Source: Paenibacillus sp. | Lineage (GTDB): Bacteria > Bacillota > Bacilli > Paenibacillales > YIM-B00363 | NCBI RefSeq assembly: GCF_035645195.1 | Contig: NZ_DASQNA010000042.1 | Span: 38,436 to 102,435, forward strand | Reading direction: 5' to 3' | DNA length: 64,000 nt | Part shown: positions 18,786 to 26,698 of the stretch, piece by piece | Position numbering within the stretch: the stretch's first letter is position 1 | How the letters are laid out: each line of letters begins with the position of its first letter | Notes under the pieces: generated by a model | The model's database searches: none | Told to the model about the DNA's origin: nothing | The model's input: only the letters and a program-made list of their open reading frames with translations | Program-made: the position numbers and the translations under genes

Positions 18786-18811
18786 TGTCGCACAATAAGG
18801 ATTGTTCGACA
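18786..18811. repeat. Palindromic site L flanking recombinase (inverted partner at 19838)
   Basis: Arms TGTCGCACAAT and ATTGTTCGACA are separated by AAGG; only one arm base breaks the symmetry. The reverse complement of the site at 19838-19862 matches it at 24 of 25 positions, with the spacer read in the opposite direction. Nine-base arms around an 8-base core would be a normal geometry for a tyrosine recombinase crossover site. Confidence 0.75.
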
Positions 18812-18879
18812 TTTTCCGCCTAATACGTCAGATGTTAGCATAAATATGAGATTTTGGAAAGGGTCGTCCGAGACTTTAG

Positions 18880-19818
18880 TCACCCTTGCATAATATCAAG
18901 CAGGCCGTCCTCGACGAAGTCGGGGGCGGCTTTTTTCATAAAATCGACCGTGTGCAAATACCGCTGCGTCGTATTGATCTGCACATGCCCCAAGCTGTCC
19001 TGCACCTGCTGAAGCGAAGCCCCGTATAAGAGCGCCATCGTAGCGCTCGTATGCCGCAGCCAGTGCGGCGTCACCGGCTTCTCCAGCTGCGCGTCTTCCC
19101 TCGCCCGCCGGATGACGCGCTCGACCTGCCGCTCCGTAAGCGGGAACAGCGGCGCATCCGCCTCCGAGGCGTATTCTTCCATATACGCGCGCAGCTGCTG
19201 CCAGAGCGCCTCCGGCACTTTGACCTCGCGCATTTTATCCCCTTTGCCCTTCCGGACGGCGAGCCACGTGGAGGCCCCCGTAGGGTCCTTATGAAAATCG
19301 GATTTTCGGATCTGGACGAGCTCGGACACCCGGAGCCCGAGGATGACGAGCGTCAGACCGATCAAGTAGTCCCGAAAGCTCCGGCTCCGCAGCTGCGAGA
19401 GGAGCTTCGCCAGCTCGTCCTTCGTCAAATAATGGTTCCGGCTCGTGACGGACACTTTCGGCGATCGGATGCACGAGGTCGGATTGATGCGAAAAATGCC
19501 GATGTTCGCGTCGCTTCCCCATTTATAGAAGGAACGCAGCGCGGAAACGAACATCGCGATCGTCGCGTTCGACTTCGGCTTGCCGCTGCCGCCGAGCGCG
19601 CCGCGGTTGAGAGCCAGCTTGAACGCCTCGATGTCGCGCCAAGTGACGTGCGACAAACGTTTGTCCCCGATAAAGCGCCGGAACAAGTCGAGAGACCGTT
19701 TGTAGTTCCGGTACGTGTAGCGCGACCGCTCGAAAGCGGACAAGTAAATGGCCACGATCTGGTCGTCCGTCTCCCTGCCGTCGGCGCTGTAGAGTTGGGT
19801 ATTTACAATGGAGTGCAT
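18880..19818 (-). CDS. Tyrosine recombinase (XerC/XerD-like integrase family)
   Basis: 312 aa from the ATG at 19818, which follows AAGGAGG by 7 bases. The N-terminal SAM-like core-binding domain (about 15-100) precedes the catalytic domain (about 125-295). Catalytic residues are all visible: Arg163 in ILGLRVSEL, Lys192 in KGKGDK, His252/Arg255 in PHWLRHTSAT, His278 in SLGHVQ and Tyr287 in TTQRYLHT. It would cut and rejoin DNA at specific sites. Unlike the housekeeping Xer proteins it lies in a short segment bounded by two inverted near-identical palindromes, which are its most likely targets or operators. The adjacent divergent gene is an HD-GYP protein. Confidence 0.93.
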   Translation of the reverse strand: MHSIVNTQLYSADGRETDDQIVAIYLSAFERSRYTYRNYKRSLDLFRRFIGDKRLSHVTWRDIEAFKLALNRGALGGSGKPKSNATIAMFVSALRSFYKWGSDANIGIFRINPTSCIRSPKVSVTSRNHYLTKDELAKLLSQLRSRSFRDYLIGLTLVILGLRVSELVQIRKSDFHKDPTGASTWLAVRKGKGDKMREVKVPEALWQQLRAYMEEYASEADAPLFPLTERQVERVIRRAREDAQLEKPVTPHWLRHTSATMALLYGASLQQVQDSLGHVQINTTQRYLHTVDFMKKAAPDFVEDGLLDIMQG

Positions 19819-19837
19819 TCGGTAACCTCCTTCGTTC

Positions 19838-19862
19838 GTCGAACAATCCTTATTGTTCGACA
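19838..19862. repeat. Palindromic site R flanking recombinase
   Basis: GTCGAACAAT and ATTGTTCGAC arms around CCTT. It sits 19 bases upstream of the recombinase start codon and 35 bases upstream of the divergent HD-GYP start. It may be a recombination site, an operator shared by both genes, or both. Confidence 0.75.
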
Positions 19863-19897
19863 CTTCGCCAACGCAGGACTCTAGGAGGTGATTCGCA

Positions 19898-20455
19898 GTG
19901 ATGCTGGCATTGGACTTGCTTGTACAACTGCTTACGAAAGATCCGACGACTTACGAGCATAGCTGGCGAGTCGCCAGATTGGCTCGAGCGATGGCAGCCT
20001 CCATTTCCTTGACCGAAGAAGACACCCACTCGCTGATTCAAGGCTGCTTGTTCCACGACATCGGGAAGCTGCTGCTTCCGAAGTCCCTGCTGCATAAGCC
20101 CTCCCCGCTCACCTCGTACGAGGTCGAAACCGTGAAGACGCACGTGAATTACGGAGTGCTGCTGCTGCAAGCCGCTTACGTGAAAGACGTCAAAACGCTG
20201 CACACCGTGCAGTTCCACCACGAGCGGTGGGACGGCACGGGGTACCCGCACGGCCGGCGGAAGCATCAAATTCCGCTGTTCGCGCGCATCTGCTCGGTCC
20301 TAGACGCTTACGACGTCATGACGATGGATCGCCCCTACAGCCCCGCGTTGGACGCGGAAGCCGCGAGGCGCGAGCTGGCGAACCACCGCGGCACGCAATT
20401 CGACGGCGATCTGGTCGAGTTGTTCCTCAGCTTGCCGGAGGCGCTGACCGTTTAG
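19898..20455 (+). CDS. Stand-alone HD-GYP domain protein (probable c-di-GMP phosphodiesterase)
   Basis: 185 aa consisting almost entirely of one HD-GYP domain. Metal ligands and signature residues are intact: His21, HDIGK with His53/Asp54, HHERWDGTGYP (residues 107-117), then ARICSVLDAYDVMT and a closing FDGDLVELF. Such domains hydrolyse cyclic di-GMP to pGpG or GMP. There is no sensor or receiver domain, so activity is probably set by expression. GTG at 19898 lies 8 bases after AGGAGG; an ATG follows directly. A c-di-GMP aptamer lies beyond its 3' end on the opposite strand, and a recombinase is divergent from it. Enzymatic activity is inferred from residues only. Confidence 0.9.
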   Translation: MMLALDLLVQLLTKDPTTYEHSWRVARLARAMAASISLTEEDTHSLIQGCLFHDIGKLLLPKSLLHKPSPLTSYEVETVKTHVNYGVLLLQAAYVKDVKTLHTVQFHHERWDGTGYPHGRRKHQIPLFARICSVLDAYDVMTMDRPYSPALDAEAARRELANHRGTQFDGDLVELFLSLPEALTV

Positions 20456-20471
20456 CCTCTCCCTCCGGCGC

Positions 20472-20509
20472 GCGAGCGGCCGCGGCATCCCGCGCCTGCG
20501 GCCGCTCGC
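20472..20509. terminator. Perfect GC-rich hairpin after HD-GYP gene
   Basis: GCGAGCGGCCGC and GCGGCCGCTCGC form a 12-bp stem. No T-run follows on either strand, so it may act as a weak terminator or RNA stabiliser for the HD-GYP message. Confidence 0.5.
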
Positions 20510-20603
20510 ATCGTCTTCCGATATCATTCACCCCCATTCGTTCCATCCGGTTGCCGCTCTCCCGCCGGGCCTTGCCGCAGCCAACTCCCCCTCCTCTTTT
20601 CCC

Positions 20604-20638
20604 TAAAAAAAAGAGCGCTATCCCGAAAAGATAGCGCC
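20604..20638 (-). terminator. Intrinsic terminator of the c-di-GMP riboswitch
   Basis: Minus-strand GCGCTATC pairs with GATAGCGC around CTTTTCGG-type loop sequence and is followed by CTTTTTTTTAGG. It lies about 12 bases after the aptamer in the same orientation, as expected of an expression platform. Confidence 0.85.
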
Positions 20639-20649
20639 GCTGTACAATT

Positions 20650-20742
20650 CGCTTCAGGGTAACCCGGCCGCCATCGCTTTCGCTGCAGGCCCGTGGCTTT
20701 GCGTTCCCGTTTTTCAGGCGGGTTTGCCTTATGCCGACGACA
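20650..20742 (-). promoter_or_regulatory. Cyclic di-GMP-I (GEMM-I) riboswitch
   Basis: Read on the minus strand, the region contains the hallmark blocks of the GEMM-I aptamer in order: AAGGCAAACC, then GGGAACGCAAAGCC, then CGGGCC, a hairpin closed by a GAAA-type loop, and GGCCGGGTTACC. This matches the Vc2 class layout (GGCAAACC, GACGCAAAGCC, GGGGTTACC). A TGTACAA/TTGTACA pairing at the two ends may extend the closing helix. A terminator follows at once. The next minus-strand gene downstream is the recombinase, about 790 bases away; the transcript between would be antisense to the HD-GYP gene. Confidence 0.88.
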
Positions 20743-20808
20743 TCCGTATGTGTTGTACATCCATGTAACTGCATCTTACAATAATGGGCAGCGAAATGGA
20801 ATATCTCT

Positions 20809-21243
20809 TCACTCCTGAATATCCGCGACCAAGAACGTATACTCGGCGCATGTATACGCCTCGAATTCGTCCGGCCGGTCCGTCGTCACCAGCTCCAAGC
20901 ATTCCGCCGTTTTGCGGCGCTCGCGGTCCTCCTCGGCGGCATAGCCGTCTTCGGACGCGTCCACATAGACGATATACTTGCCTTCCTCATACATCACGTC
21001 CGTGTAAATCGCCGCGCCTTCTTCCGTGTAGCTGACGATGCGGACGGCGTCTTCGCCGCCGCTGGCCGTCACGGCCAAGAACGCGTCGAATCGGTCCAAA
21101 TTGCCTGCTTCCCTCGGACCAAGTCCGGAATATACGATATCCCCTTCGTCCATCGGCGGCGGCAGCGCCGTCGCCGGCACCGCGGCGCATCCTGCCGCCA
21201 GCGCCGCGATCAGCGCCAGCGCCGCTCCCCATCCCGTTCTCAC
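20809..21243 (-). CDS. Lipoprotein, DUF4362-like
   Basis: 144 aa. A lipoprotein signal with lipobox LAAGC at residues 15-19 precedes a small domain (NLDRFDAFLAVTASGGEDAV, RIVSYTEEGAAIYTDVMYE) that resembles DUF4362 proteins of Bacillus and Paenibacillus. The GTG start lies 7 bases after AGAGGTG. Function is unknown. The c-di-GMP riboswitch lies 67 bases beyond its stop on the same strand, so read-through from this gene could also feed the aptamer. Confidence 0.8.
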   Translation of the reverse strand: MRTGWGAALALIAALAAGCAAVPATALPPPMDEGDIVYSGLGPREAGNLDRFDAFLAVTASGGEDAVRIVSYTEEGAAIYTDVMYEEGKYIVYVDASEDGYAAEEDRERRKTAECLELVTTDRPDEFEAYTCAEYTFLVADIQE

Positions 21244-21314
21244 ACCGCGTCACCTCTTGACTATCATTAACGCACTCGCTTTGGAAAAAGTTTCACTTTC
21301 CCGCGGACGCGGCG

Positions 21315-22160
21315 CTACCGGCGAAGGTTCCACTCGTCCGTGCCGTACTTCTCCGCGACGAGCCGCGCCGTTTCGGCTTCTTCGGCGGCGCTCAGCGGCT
21401 GCGGCGCGAACCGGACGCCGAGCGAGCGCGCCCAGCCGTCCGCGAACGCCGCCTCGGCGTCGGACGCGGCGACGCCGGCGAGCCCCCGCGCGGCGCGCAG
21501 GTCGTTGATCGCCGCCGCTTTGTCGGCGAACGAGGCCGCAAGCCGTTCGCGGAGCCGCTCGCTGCGGAACCGCAGCAGCGAGAACAGCTGCTCGATATCG
21601 AGATCGAGCAGGATCGAGCCGTGCTGCAGCACGGCGCCGTGCTGGCGCACTTGGGCGCTGCCCGCCACCTTGCGGCCGTCGACGACGAGCTCATACCAAG
21701 AAGGCGAATCGAAGCAGGCGGCGGAGCCCGCCGACGCGTATTTCGCCTTCTCCTCCTCGCTCGCCAGCGACACCATCGCCGCATCCAGCCCGAGCGCCCG
21801 GAACCCGTGCACGAGCCCTTCGCTCAGCACCCGGTACGACTCCGTGACGGACGTCGGCAGGCCGGGGTATTTCTCCGGCACCGCGATCGAGTACGTCACT
21901 TCGACGTCGTGCAGCACCGCGCGGCCGCCCGTCGGCCGGCGCACGAAGCCGAGCCCGCGGCGGCGCACCTCCTCGAGGTCGACCTCGTCCTCGGCCTTCT
22001 GGAAGTAGCCGATCGACAGCGTCGCCGGATTCCAGCCGTAGAACCGGAGCGTCGGCGGCGCCTCGCCGGCCCCGACCGCCTTCATCATCGCTTCGTCCGC
22101 CGCCATATTGTAGTCGGGGGCGCACGCCCCCGATCGTACCAATCGCCATTCATTCGTCAT
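21315..22160 (-). CDS. lipM: Octanoyltransferase LipM (lipoate-protein ligase A family)
   Basis: 281 aa. LipM moves octanoate from acyl carrier protein to GcvH, the first step of lipoate assembly in Bacillota. The family start MTNEWRLVRSGACAPDYNMAADEA is followed by RRPTGGRAVLHDVEVTYS and the catalytic cysteine Cys149 in AACFDSPSWYELVVDGRKV, matching Cys150 of B. subtilis LipM. GSAQVRQHGAVLQHGS follows. It lies next to yqhH/yqhG, a neighbourhood that in B. subtilis also contains the gcv genes; those are not in this window. Confidence 0.92.
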   Translation of the reverse strand: MTNEWRLVRSGACAPDYNMAADEAMMKAVGAGEAPPTLRFYGWNPATLSIGYFQKAEDEVDLEEVRRRGLGFVRRPTGGRAVLHDVEVTYSIAVPEKYPGLPTSVTESYRVLSEGLVHGFRALGLDAAMVSLASEEEKAKYASAGSAACFDSPSWYELVVDGRKVAGSAQVRQHGAVLQHGSILLDLDIEQLFSLLRFRSERLRERLAASFADKAAAINDLRAARGLAGVAASDAEAAFADGWARSLGVRFAPQPLSAAEEAETARLVAEKYGTDEWNLRR

Positions 22161-22387
22161 TTTCGCATCACCCGTCTTCCATCATACCACTTCCCCCGCC
22201 CTCTGTAGCAAGAAGAACGACGCCGATTTCGCCCCCGCGAGGACCTTTTTCGAAGAGAATGCTTGTGATTTCCCCTTGGACGCGGATGCGCCTCGGCTTC
22301 GGTTATGAACGGCGAATGATTCGTGCATACTAAGTCGTAACGTTTTCAAAGAGACGGCGGTTTTTACATCCGAGGGGGCGAACAACT

Positions 22388-24229
22388 GTGCGAAAAACCG
22401 TGCTGCCGGAGCCGACGCGCTCCATTAACGACCACCTCGCGCTGACGTTCGACCGATCTTGGCACGAGGCGCTCGAAGACCGGCTTGCGAAGAACGGGCC
22501 TTGGGACAACTACACGCATTATCAGCTCGCCTACGAGGCGGAGCAAGCGGCGCTCATTCAAAGTTTCGAAGAATTGCAGTGTTTGCGCCATTTGCCGAAG
22601 CTGCGGCCCCTGCCCCACCAGCTGGACGCGGCGAAGCGTGTGCTGCACGACATGCGCGGGCGCGCCATACTCGCCGACGAGGTCGGTCTCGGCAAAACGA
22701 TCGAGGCCGGTTTGATCCTGAAGGAATATATGATCCGCGGGCTTGTGCGCAAGGCGCTCATTCTTGTGCCTGCGTCCTTGGTGCTGCAATGGGTGCGCGA
22801 GCTGAACGCGAAGTTCGGCATCTCGGCCGCGGCGCAGAAGAAGGCGTACATGTGGGAGTCGTGCGACGTCGTCGTGGCGTCCATCGACACGGCGAAACGC
22901 GATCCGCACCGCGATATCGTGCTCGGCATCGACTACGACATGCTGATTATCGACGAGGCGCACAAGCTGAAAAATAAGAAGACGACGAACTATCAATTCG
23001 TGAACCAGCTTCGGAAAAAGTATTGCCTGCTGCTGACCGCGACGCCGGTGCAGAACGATCTCAGCGAGCTGTACAACTTGATCACGCTGCTCAAGCCCGG
23101 CCAGCTCGGCGCGCAGGGCAGCTTCCTCGCGAATTACGTGGCGGACAAACGGATTCCGAAAAACGAAGGCGCGCTGCAGCAGGAGCTGCAGAAGGTGATG
23201 ATTCGGAACCGGCGCAGCGACGGCGGCGTGCAGTTCACGAAGCGGCAGGTGCAGAACGTGCTGCTGACGCTGTCCGACGAGGAGCAGGCGCTGTACGACG
23301 GCGTGACGCGGTTCGTGAAGCAGCGATACGAGGAAGCCGGCGGCGACATCGGCAGCGGCTTGGCGATGTTGACGCTGCAGCGGGAGGTTTGCTCGTCGCG
23401 GGACGCGGTGTTCATCACGCTCGTCAATTTGTTCAAGAAGACGGCGGAAGATTCGCCGGTTCGCGCGCGCATTTGGGAGCTCGTGGAGTTGATCCGCGGA
23501 ATCAAAGCGAATACGAAAGCCGAGCAGGCGATGGACATTATCCGCGGGATCGACGGGAAGGTCATTATTTTCACGGAGTACCGGGCGTCGCAGGAGTATT
23601 TGCTGCATTTCTTGAAGGAGCACGGCATTCGGGCGGTGCCGTATCGCGGCGGCATGAACCGCGGGAAGAAGGATTGGATGATGGACTTGTTCCGCAACCG
23701 GGCGCAGGTGATGGTGGCGACGGAGGCGGGCGGCGAGGGCATCAATCTGCAGTTTTGCCACCACGTGATCAACTTCGACTTGCCGTGGAATCCGATGCGG
23801 ATCGAGCAGCGGATCGGCCGCGTCCATCGTCTCGGGCAGACCGAGGACGTGAAGATTTATAATTTGTCGACGCGCGGGACGATCGAGGAGCATATTTTGC
23901 ATTTGCTGCACGAGAAGATCAACATGTTCGAGCTCGTCATCGGCGAGCTGGACACGATTATCGAGCGGGGCGATTCGCTGGAGACGAGCCTTGCGAAAAT
24001 CGTGCTCGAGTCGCGGGACGATCGCGAGCTGCGGGCGAAGCTGGACTCGCTCGGGTCGTCGTTCGCGGGCTCGCGCGGCGGTTCGGCCGGAGGCGGCGGT
24101 TCGGCGGCGGCGCAGCGGAAGGCGCGCATCGGCGCGCTGCTCGACCGCGTGGCGGTCGACGTGCCGCCGGCGGGCGCTCTTGCGGCGCCGGGCGGCTCGG
24201 CGGCGGAAGCGGAGGTGCGGCCGCTGTGA
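22388..24229 (+). CDS. SNF2-family DEAD/DEAH helicase, YqhH-like
   Basis: 613 aa. Superfamily 2 ATPase with Q-motif region RPLPHQLDAAKRVL, Walker A DEVGLGKTIEAG, motif Ia LVPASLVLQWVREL, Walker B DEAHKLKN, motif III LLLTATPVQND, then TEYRASQEYLLHF, EAGGEGINLQFC and the arginine-finger motif RIGRVHRLGQ. It resembles B. subtilis YqhH and is followed, with a 4-base GTGA overlap, by the YqhG-like gene, as in B. subtilis. The last 50 residues are Gly/Ala/Ser-rich and probably disordered. The GTG start lies 9 bases after GAGGGGG. The biological role is not established; translocation on DNA is expected from the family. Confidence 0.93.
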   Translation: MRKTVLPEPTRSINDHLALTFDRSWHEALEDRLAKNGPWDNYTHYQLAYEAEQAALIQSFEELQCLRHLPKLRPLPHQLDAAKRVLHDMRGRAILADEVGLGKTIEAGLILKEYMIRGLVRKALILVPASLVLQWVRELNAKFGISAAAQKKAYMWESCDVVVASIDTAKRDPHRDIVLGIDYDMLIIDEAHKLKNKKTTNYQFVNQLRKKYCLLLTATPVQNDLSELYNLITLLKPGQLGAQGSFLANYVADKRIPKNEGALQQELQKVMIRNRRSDGGVQFTKRQVQNVLLTLSDEEQALYDGVTRFVKQRYEEAGGDIGSGLAMLTLQREVCSSRDAVFITLVNLFKKTAEDSPVRARIWELVELIRGIKANTKAEQAMDIIRGIDGKVIIFTEYRASQEYLLHFLKEHGIRAVPYRGGMNRGKKDWMMDLFRNRAQVMVATEAGGEGINLQFCHHVINFDLPWNPMRIEQRIGRVHRLGQTEDVKIYNLSTRGTIEEHILHLLHEKINMFELVIGELDTIIERGDSLETSLAKIVLESRDDRELRAKLDSLGSSFAGSRGGSAGGGGSAAAQRKARIGALLDRVAVDVPPAGALAAPGGSAAEAEVRPL

Positions 24230-25275
24230 ATCCGAAAGACGTGCAACGATTCGTTATGCGGTATTTGGAGGCGACGGAGTGTCACGTGACGGAGAAGTCG
24301 CCCGCGCACGTGACGGTGCGGCTGTCGCCCGAGGCGGACAAGGATTTGACGAACCGCCATTATTATTGGAGCTTCATCGAACGGACGGGCGCGACGCCGG
24401 AGACGATGACGATGACGTTCGTGTTCGATCCGGAGGCGCGGGCCGCGGCGGTTGCGCCGTCCGCGGGAGGACCCGCCGGCGCTCCGGCGCCGGGGGCCGT
24501 CCCCGGGGGAGCTCCCGGGGGTGCTTCCGGAGGCGGCAATGCTCCAGGGGCTCCTGGGGCTCCTGGGGCTCCTGGGGCTCCCGGCGCTCCTGGGGCTCCT
24601 GGCGGCGATTCGATTTTAGGGCGGTACTTCGGGTTTACGCCGGCCCCCTCCATGGTCGGCCGCACGCCGTTCGACGAAGTGACGTACGGCAGCCGGCGGC
24701 TCGAGCAGCTGTTCGGCATCGTCCGGACCAAGGGCAAATACGTCCAAATGTTCGAAGACGTCCACGTCCCGCGCGGCGCTCCCCCGGCGGCGTTCACGAC
24801 GTGGCTCGGCGTCAATTACAAGGTCGAATTTTGCTGCGACATGAAACGGGACGAGCTGCACTCGCTCGGCATCTCGCTGCTGACGGGGCAAATCGTGGAG
24901 GATTTCCAAGAAGCGCTGTCCTCCCTGTCGCTGACGCCGCGATTGCCGCCGAACGTGCTCGTACAGCGTCCCGTTTGGTCGATCCGACGGGCGATTGCGG
25001 CGCTGGAGCAGCATGTCGAGCGCGACATCCGTAACTACAACCACGATTGGGCGGCCGCCGCGAAAGCGCGGCTCGACGACGAGCTCGCCCGCGTCGACGA
25101 ATATTACGGCGAGCTGCTGCCGACGATCGAGGATCCGGAGCAGCGCGCGGCGGCGGAAGCTCAATACCAGGCGCGCCGGCGCGAGCTGGAATGGCAATAT
25201 TCGCCACGCATTGAGGCGAATGTCGTCAACGCCGGCATCTTCCATCTCGCATCCGACACGCCGTTGTCGCGTTAG
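24226..25275 (+). CDS. YqhG-like protein with collagen-like insertion
   Basis: 349 aa. The first 80 residues (NPKDVQRFVMRYLEATECHV, HYYWSFIERTGATPETMTM) and the C-terminal 220 residues follow the Bacillus YqhG pattern, a family of unknown function always found with the YqhH helicase. Between them, about residues 85-127, is a Gly/Ala/Pro segment that ends in consecutive Gly-Ala-Pro triplets. The GTG start overlaps the helicase stop (GTGA), so expression is coupled. The C-terminal half is rich in charged helices (VDEYYGELLPTIEDPEQRA), possibly coiled coil. A joint role with the helicase is inferred from the coupling. Confidence 0.85.
   Translation: MNPKDVQRFVMRYLEATECHVTEKSPAHVTVRLSPEADKDLTNRHYYWSFIERTGATPETMTMTFVFDPEARAAAVAPSAGGPAGAPAPGAVPGGAPGGASGGGNAPGAPGAPGAPGAPGAPGAPGGDSILGRYFGFTPAPSMVGRTPFDEVTYGSRRLEQLFGIVRTKGKYVQMFEDVHVPRGAPPAAFTTWLGVNYKVEFCCDMKRDELHSLGISLLTGQIVEDFQEALSSLSLTPRLPPNVLVQRPVWSIRRAIAALEQHVERDIRNYNHDWAAAAKARLDDELARVDEYYGELLPTIEDPEQRAAAEAQYQARRRELEWQYSPRIEANVVNAGIFHLASDTPLSR
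24536..24606 (+). repeat. 9-bp tandem repeats encoding Gly-Ala-Pro triplets
   Basis: Units of GGGGCTCCT and close variants are repeated about seven times inside the YqhG-like gene, encoding GAP triplets. The length is in frame, so copy changes would alter only the linker. Confidence 0.85.
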
Positions 25276-25392
25276 ACAAAAGTTCTAATATTTCGCGGAC
25301 AAGAAGGGACAAACTTTTCGCGCCCTTTCCGATACACTAAGGTTGCGGTCGGGCTTGTCCGCGCTTTCGAACAAAGGAAGGTGACGTATCCC

Positions 25393-26328
25393 GTGTTACG
25401 TTGGATGATATGGGCGACGGCGCTGGCGATCGGCGCGACCGCGTCGGCGGGCGCGGTTCCCCCTTCGCCTTCGCTCTCGCTTTCGGCGACGTCGGCAGCG
25501 CCGTCCGCTGCGGTGGAGGTGCTTTCGGCGCCGGAGGTCTCGTTGGAGGCGCAAGTGGATGAATGGATCGCCGAGCTGGCGAAGGACGAGGCGTTCGTCT
25601 CTTGGCGAGGCGCGACGTGGCGCAAGGCGCCGCTCGGACCCGGCCAGCATGGGTGGGTCGTATTCGTCAACGGCAAGACCGGTACGCCGGTCGGTTATTT
25701 GATCGTGGGCGCCAAGCCGGAAGGCGGGTATGCGCTGCTGGAATACGGCGCCGGCGACGCGCCTTTGTTCGCGCCGGAGACGCTGGAGCGTGCGATGCGC
25801 TCCGAGGAGCTGGCGGATGCGCCGTTCAGCGCGAATGCGGCGGTGGAGCTTCTGTATTACGATGCGATGCATGCGTTCTGGAAGGTGTCGGAGGCGGGGG
25901 TTGTCCGGTACGCCGACGCCGCGACCGGCGCGTGGCTTCCTATTGGGGAATCGAATGTCGCCCAACTGCGGGCGATGAATTCCGCTGGGGAGTACATTTC
26001 TGGGAAGCGCTTGCATATAATGAAAGAACCGGGGGATCCCTACATGAGCCTCGCTTGGCTCGACGCCTCCGATGCTCAAGTTGCGAATTGGTCGGACTTC
26101 GTCGCCTGGCTGGATCGATCCGGCAGCGGCGAAGCGATGTATGCGGGGACCGCTTTCGGCGGCGCCGTATTGAACCCCGTCGGGGTGGCGGGCTACCATT
26201 GGTGGCCGGTCGCGGACGGCCTCGACGATGCGGGCTCCAAGCTTCAGGGTTTTGTCGCGCTGAAGCAGGAAGGGGTGACGCGGTACGCGCCGCTGGAGGC
26301 GCTGCTGGCGACCGGCTCCTTCCGTTGA
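25393..26328 (+). CDS. Secreted protein of unknown function
   Basis: 311 aa from the GTG at 25393, placed 9 bases after GGAAGGTG; a GTG at 25381 is the other option but touches the ribosome site. An N-terminal signal sequence (MLRWMIWATALAIGATASAGA) is followed by a Pro/Ser/Ala-rich linker and a domain with repeated Trp/Gly patterns (GQHGWVVFVNGKTGTPVGYL). I do not recognise a family. It may be attached to or released at the cell surface. It lies between the YqhH/YqhG pair and the convergent yqzE gene. Confidence 0.75.
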   Translation: MLRWMIWATALAIGATASAGAVPPSPSLSLSATSAAPSAAVEVLSAPEVSLEAQVDEWIAELAKDEAFVSWRGATWRKAPLGPGQHGWVVFVNGKTGTPVGYLIVGAKPEGGYALLEYGAGDAPLFAPETLERAMRSEELADAPFSANAAVELLYYDAMHAFWKVSEAGVVRYADAATGAWLPIGESNVAQLRAMNSAGEYISGKRLHIMKEPGDPYMSLAWLDASDAQVANWSDFVAWLDRSGSGEAMYAGTAFGGAVLNPVGVAGYHWWPVADGLDDAGSKLQGFVALKQEGVTRYAPLEALLATGSFR

Positions 26329-26357
26329 CGAATGGTTTCTCTCCTCTTCATATACAC

Positions 26358-26579
26358 CTATTGCCCTTGGCGGGATTCATTTCCTTCCGAGGGCGCTTTT
26401 TTGCGTCTGCCGAACATCATGGACAGCGACATCGGGATCATGCCGAACCACCGCACGGTCCAAGGCTCGCTCGCGCTTTTGCGCAGCTCCCGCTGCCGTT
26501 TGCGATCCTCGGCGGGCGTATCGAGATATTGGACGACCCGCTGGGTCACGTATTTGACGATTTCTTCGCCTTTGGCCAC
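26358..26579 (-). CDS. YqzE family protein
   Basis: 73 aa. The GTG at 26579 follows AGGAGGTG and gives MAKGEEIVKYVTQRVVQYLD, then EPWTVRWFGMIPMSLSMMFG, the pattern of B. subtilis YqzE, a small protein with one possible membrane helix encoded beside the comG operon. Function is unknown. Its presence near YqhH/YqhG/LipM fits the Bacillus gene order, although the com and tas genes are not here. Confidence 0.82.
   Translation of the reverse strand: MAKGEEIVKYVTQRVVQYLDTPAEDRKRQRELRKSASEPWTVRWFGMIPMSLSMMFGRRKKAPSEGNESRQGQ
26363..26403 (+). terminator. Terminator after secreted protein gene
   Basis: GCCCTTGG and CCGAGGGC form the stem (one wobble pair) and CTTTTTTG follows. The hairpin overlaps the 3' end of the convergent yqzE gene. 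Confidence 0.75.
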
Positions 26580-26698
26580 GGTCGGACACACCTCCTGTCA
26601 TGGGAGTATCGCTTTGCGCACCAATAGCTAGTATGACCGAGGCGGCTGTCCGTTAAACGGGATGGTGGATGGTGGCGATCGCTCGTTTATGGCGGGAT

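Noticed and set aside
19838..19862. LexA/DinR operator
   Set aside because: GAAC and GTTC are separated by 10 bases, not the 4 of the DinR box.
20300..20527. 75-codon minus-strand frame downstream of the riboswitch as its regulated gene
   Set aside because: Preceded only by a weak GGGGGTGA, mostly antisense to HD-GYP, Arg-rich composition; kept as a remote possibility only.
22364..23911. A 515-codon minus-strand frame
   Set aside because: Antisense to the SNF2 helicase with all its motifs.
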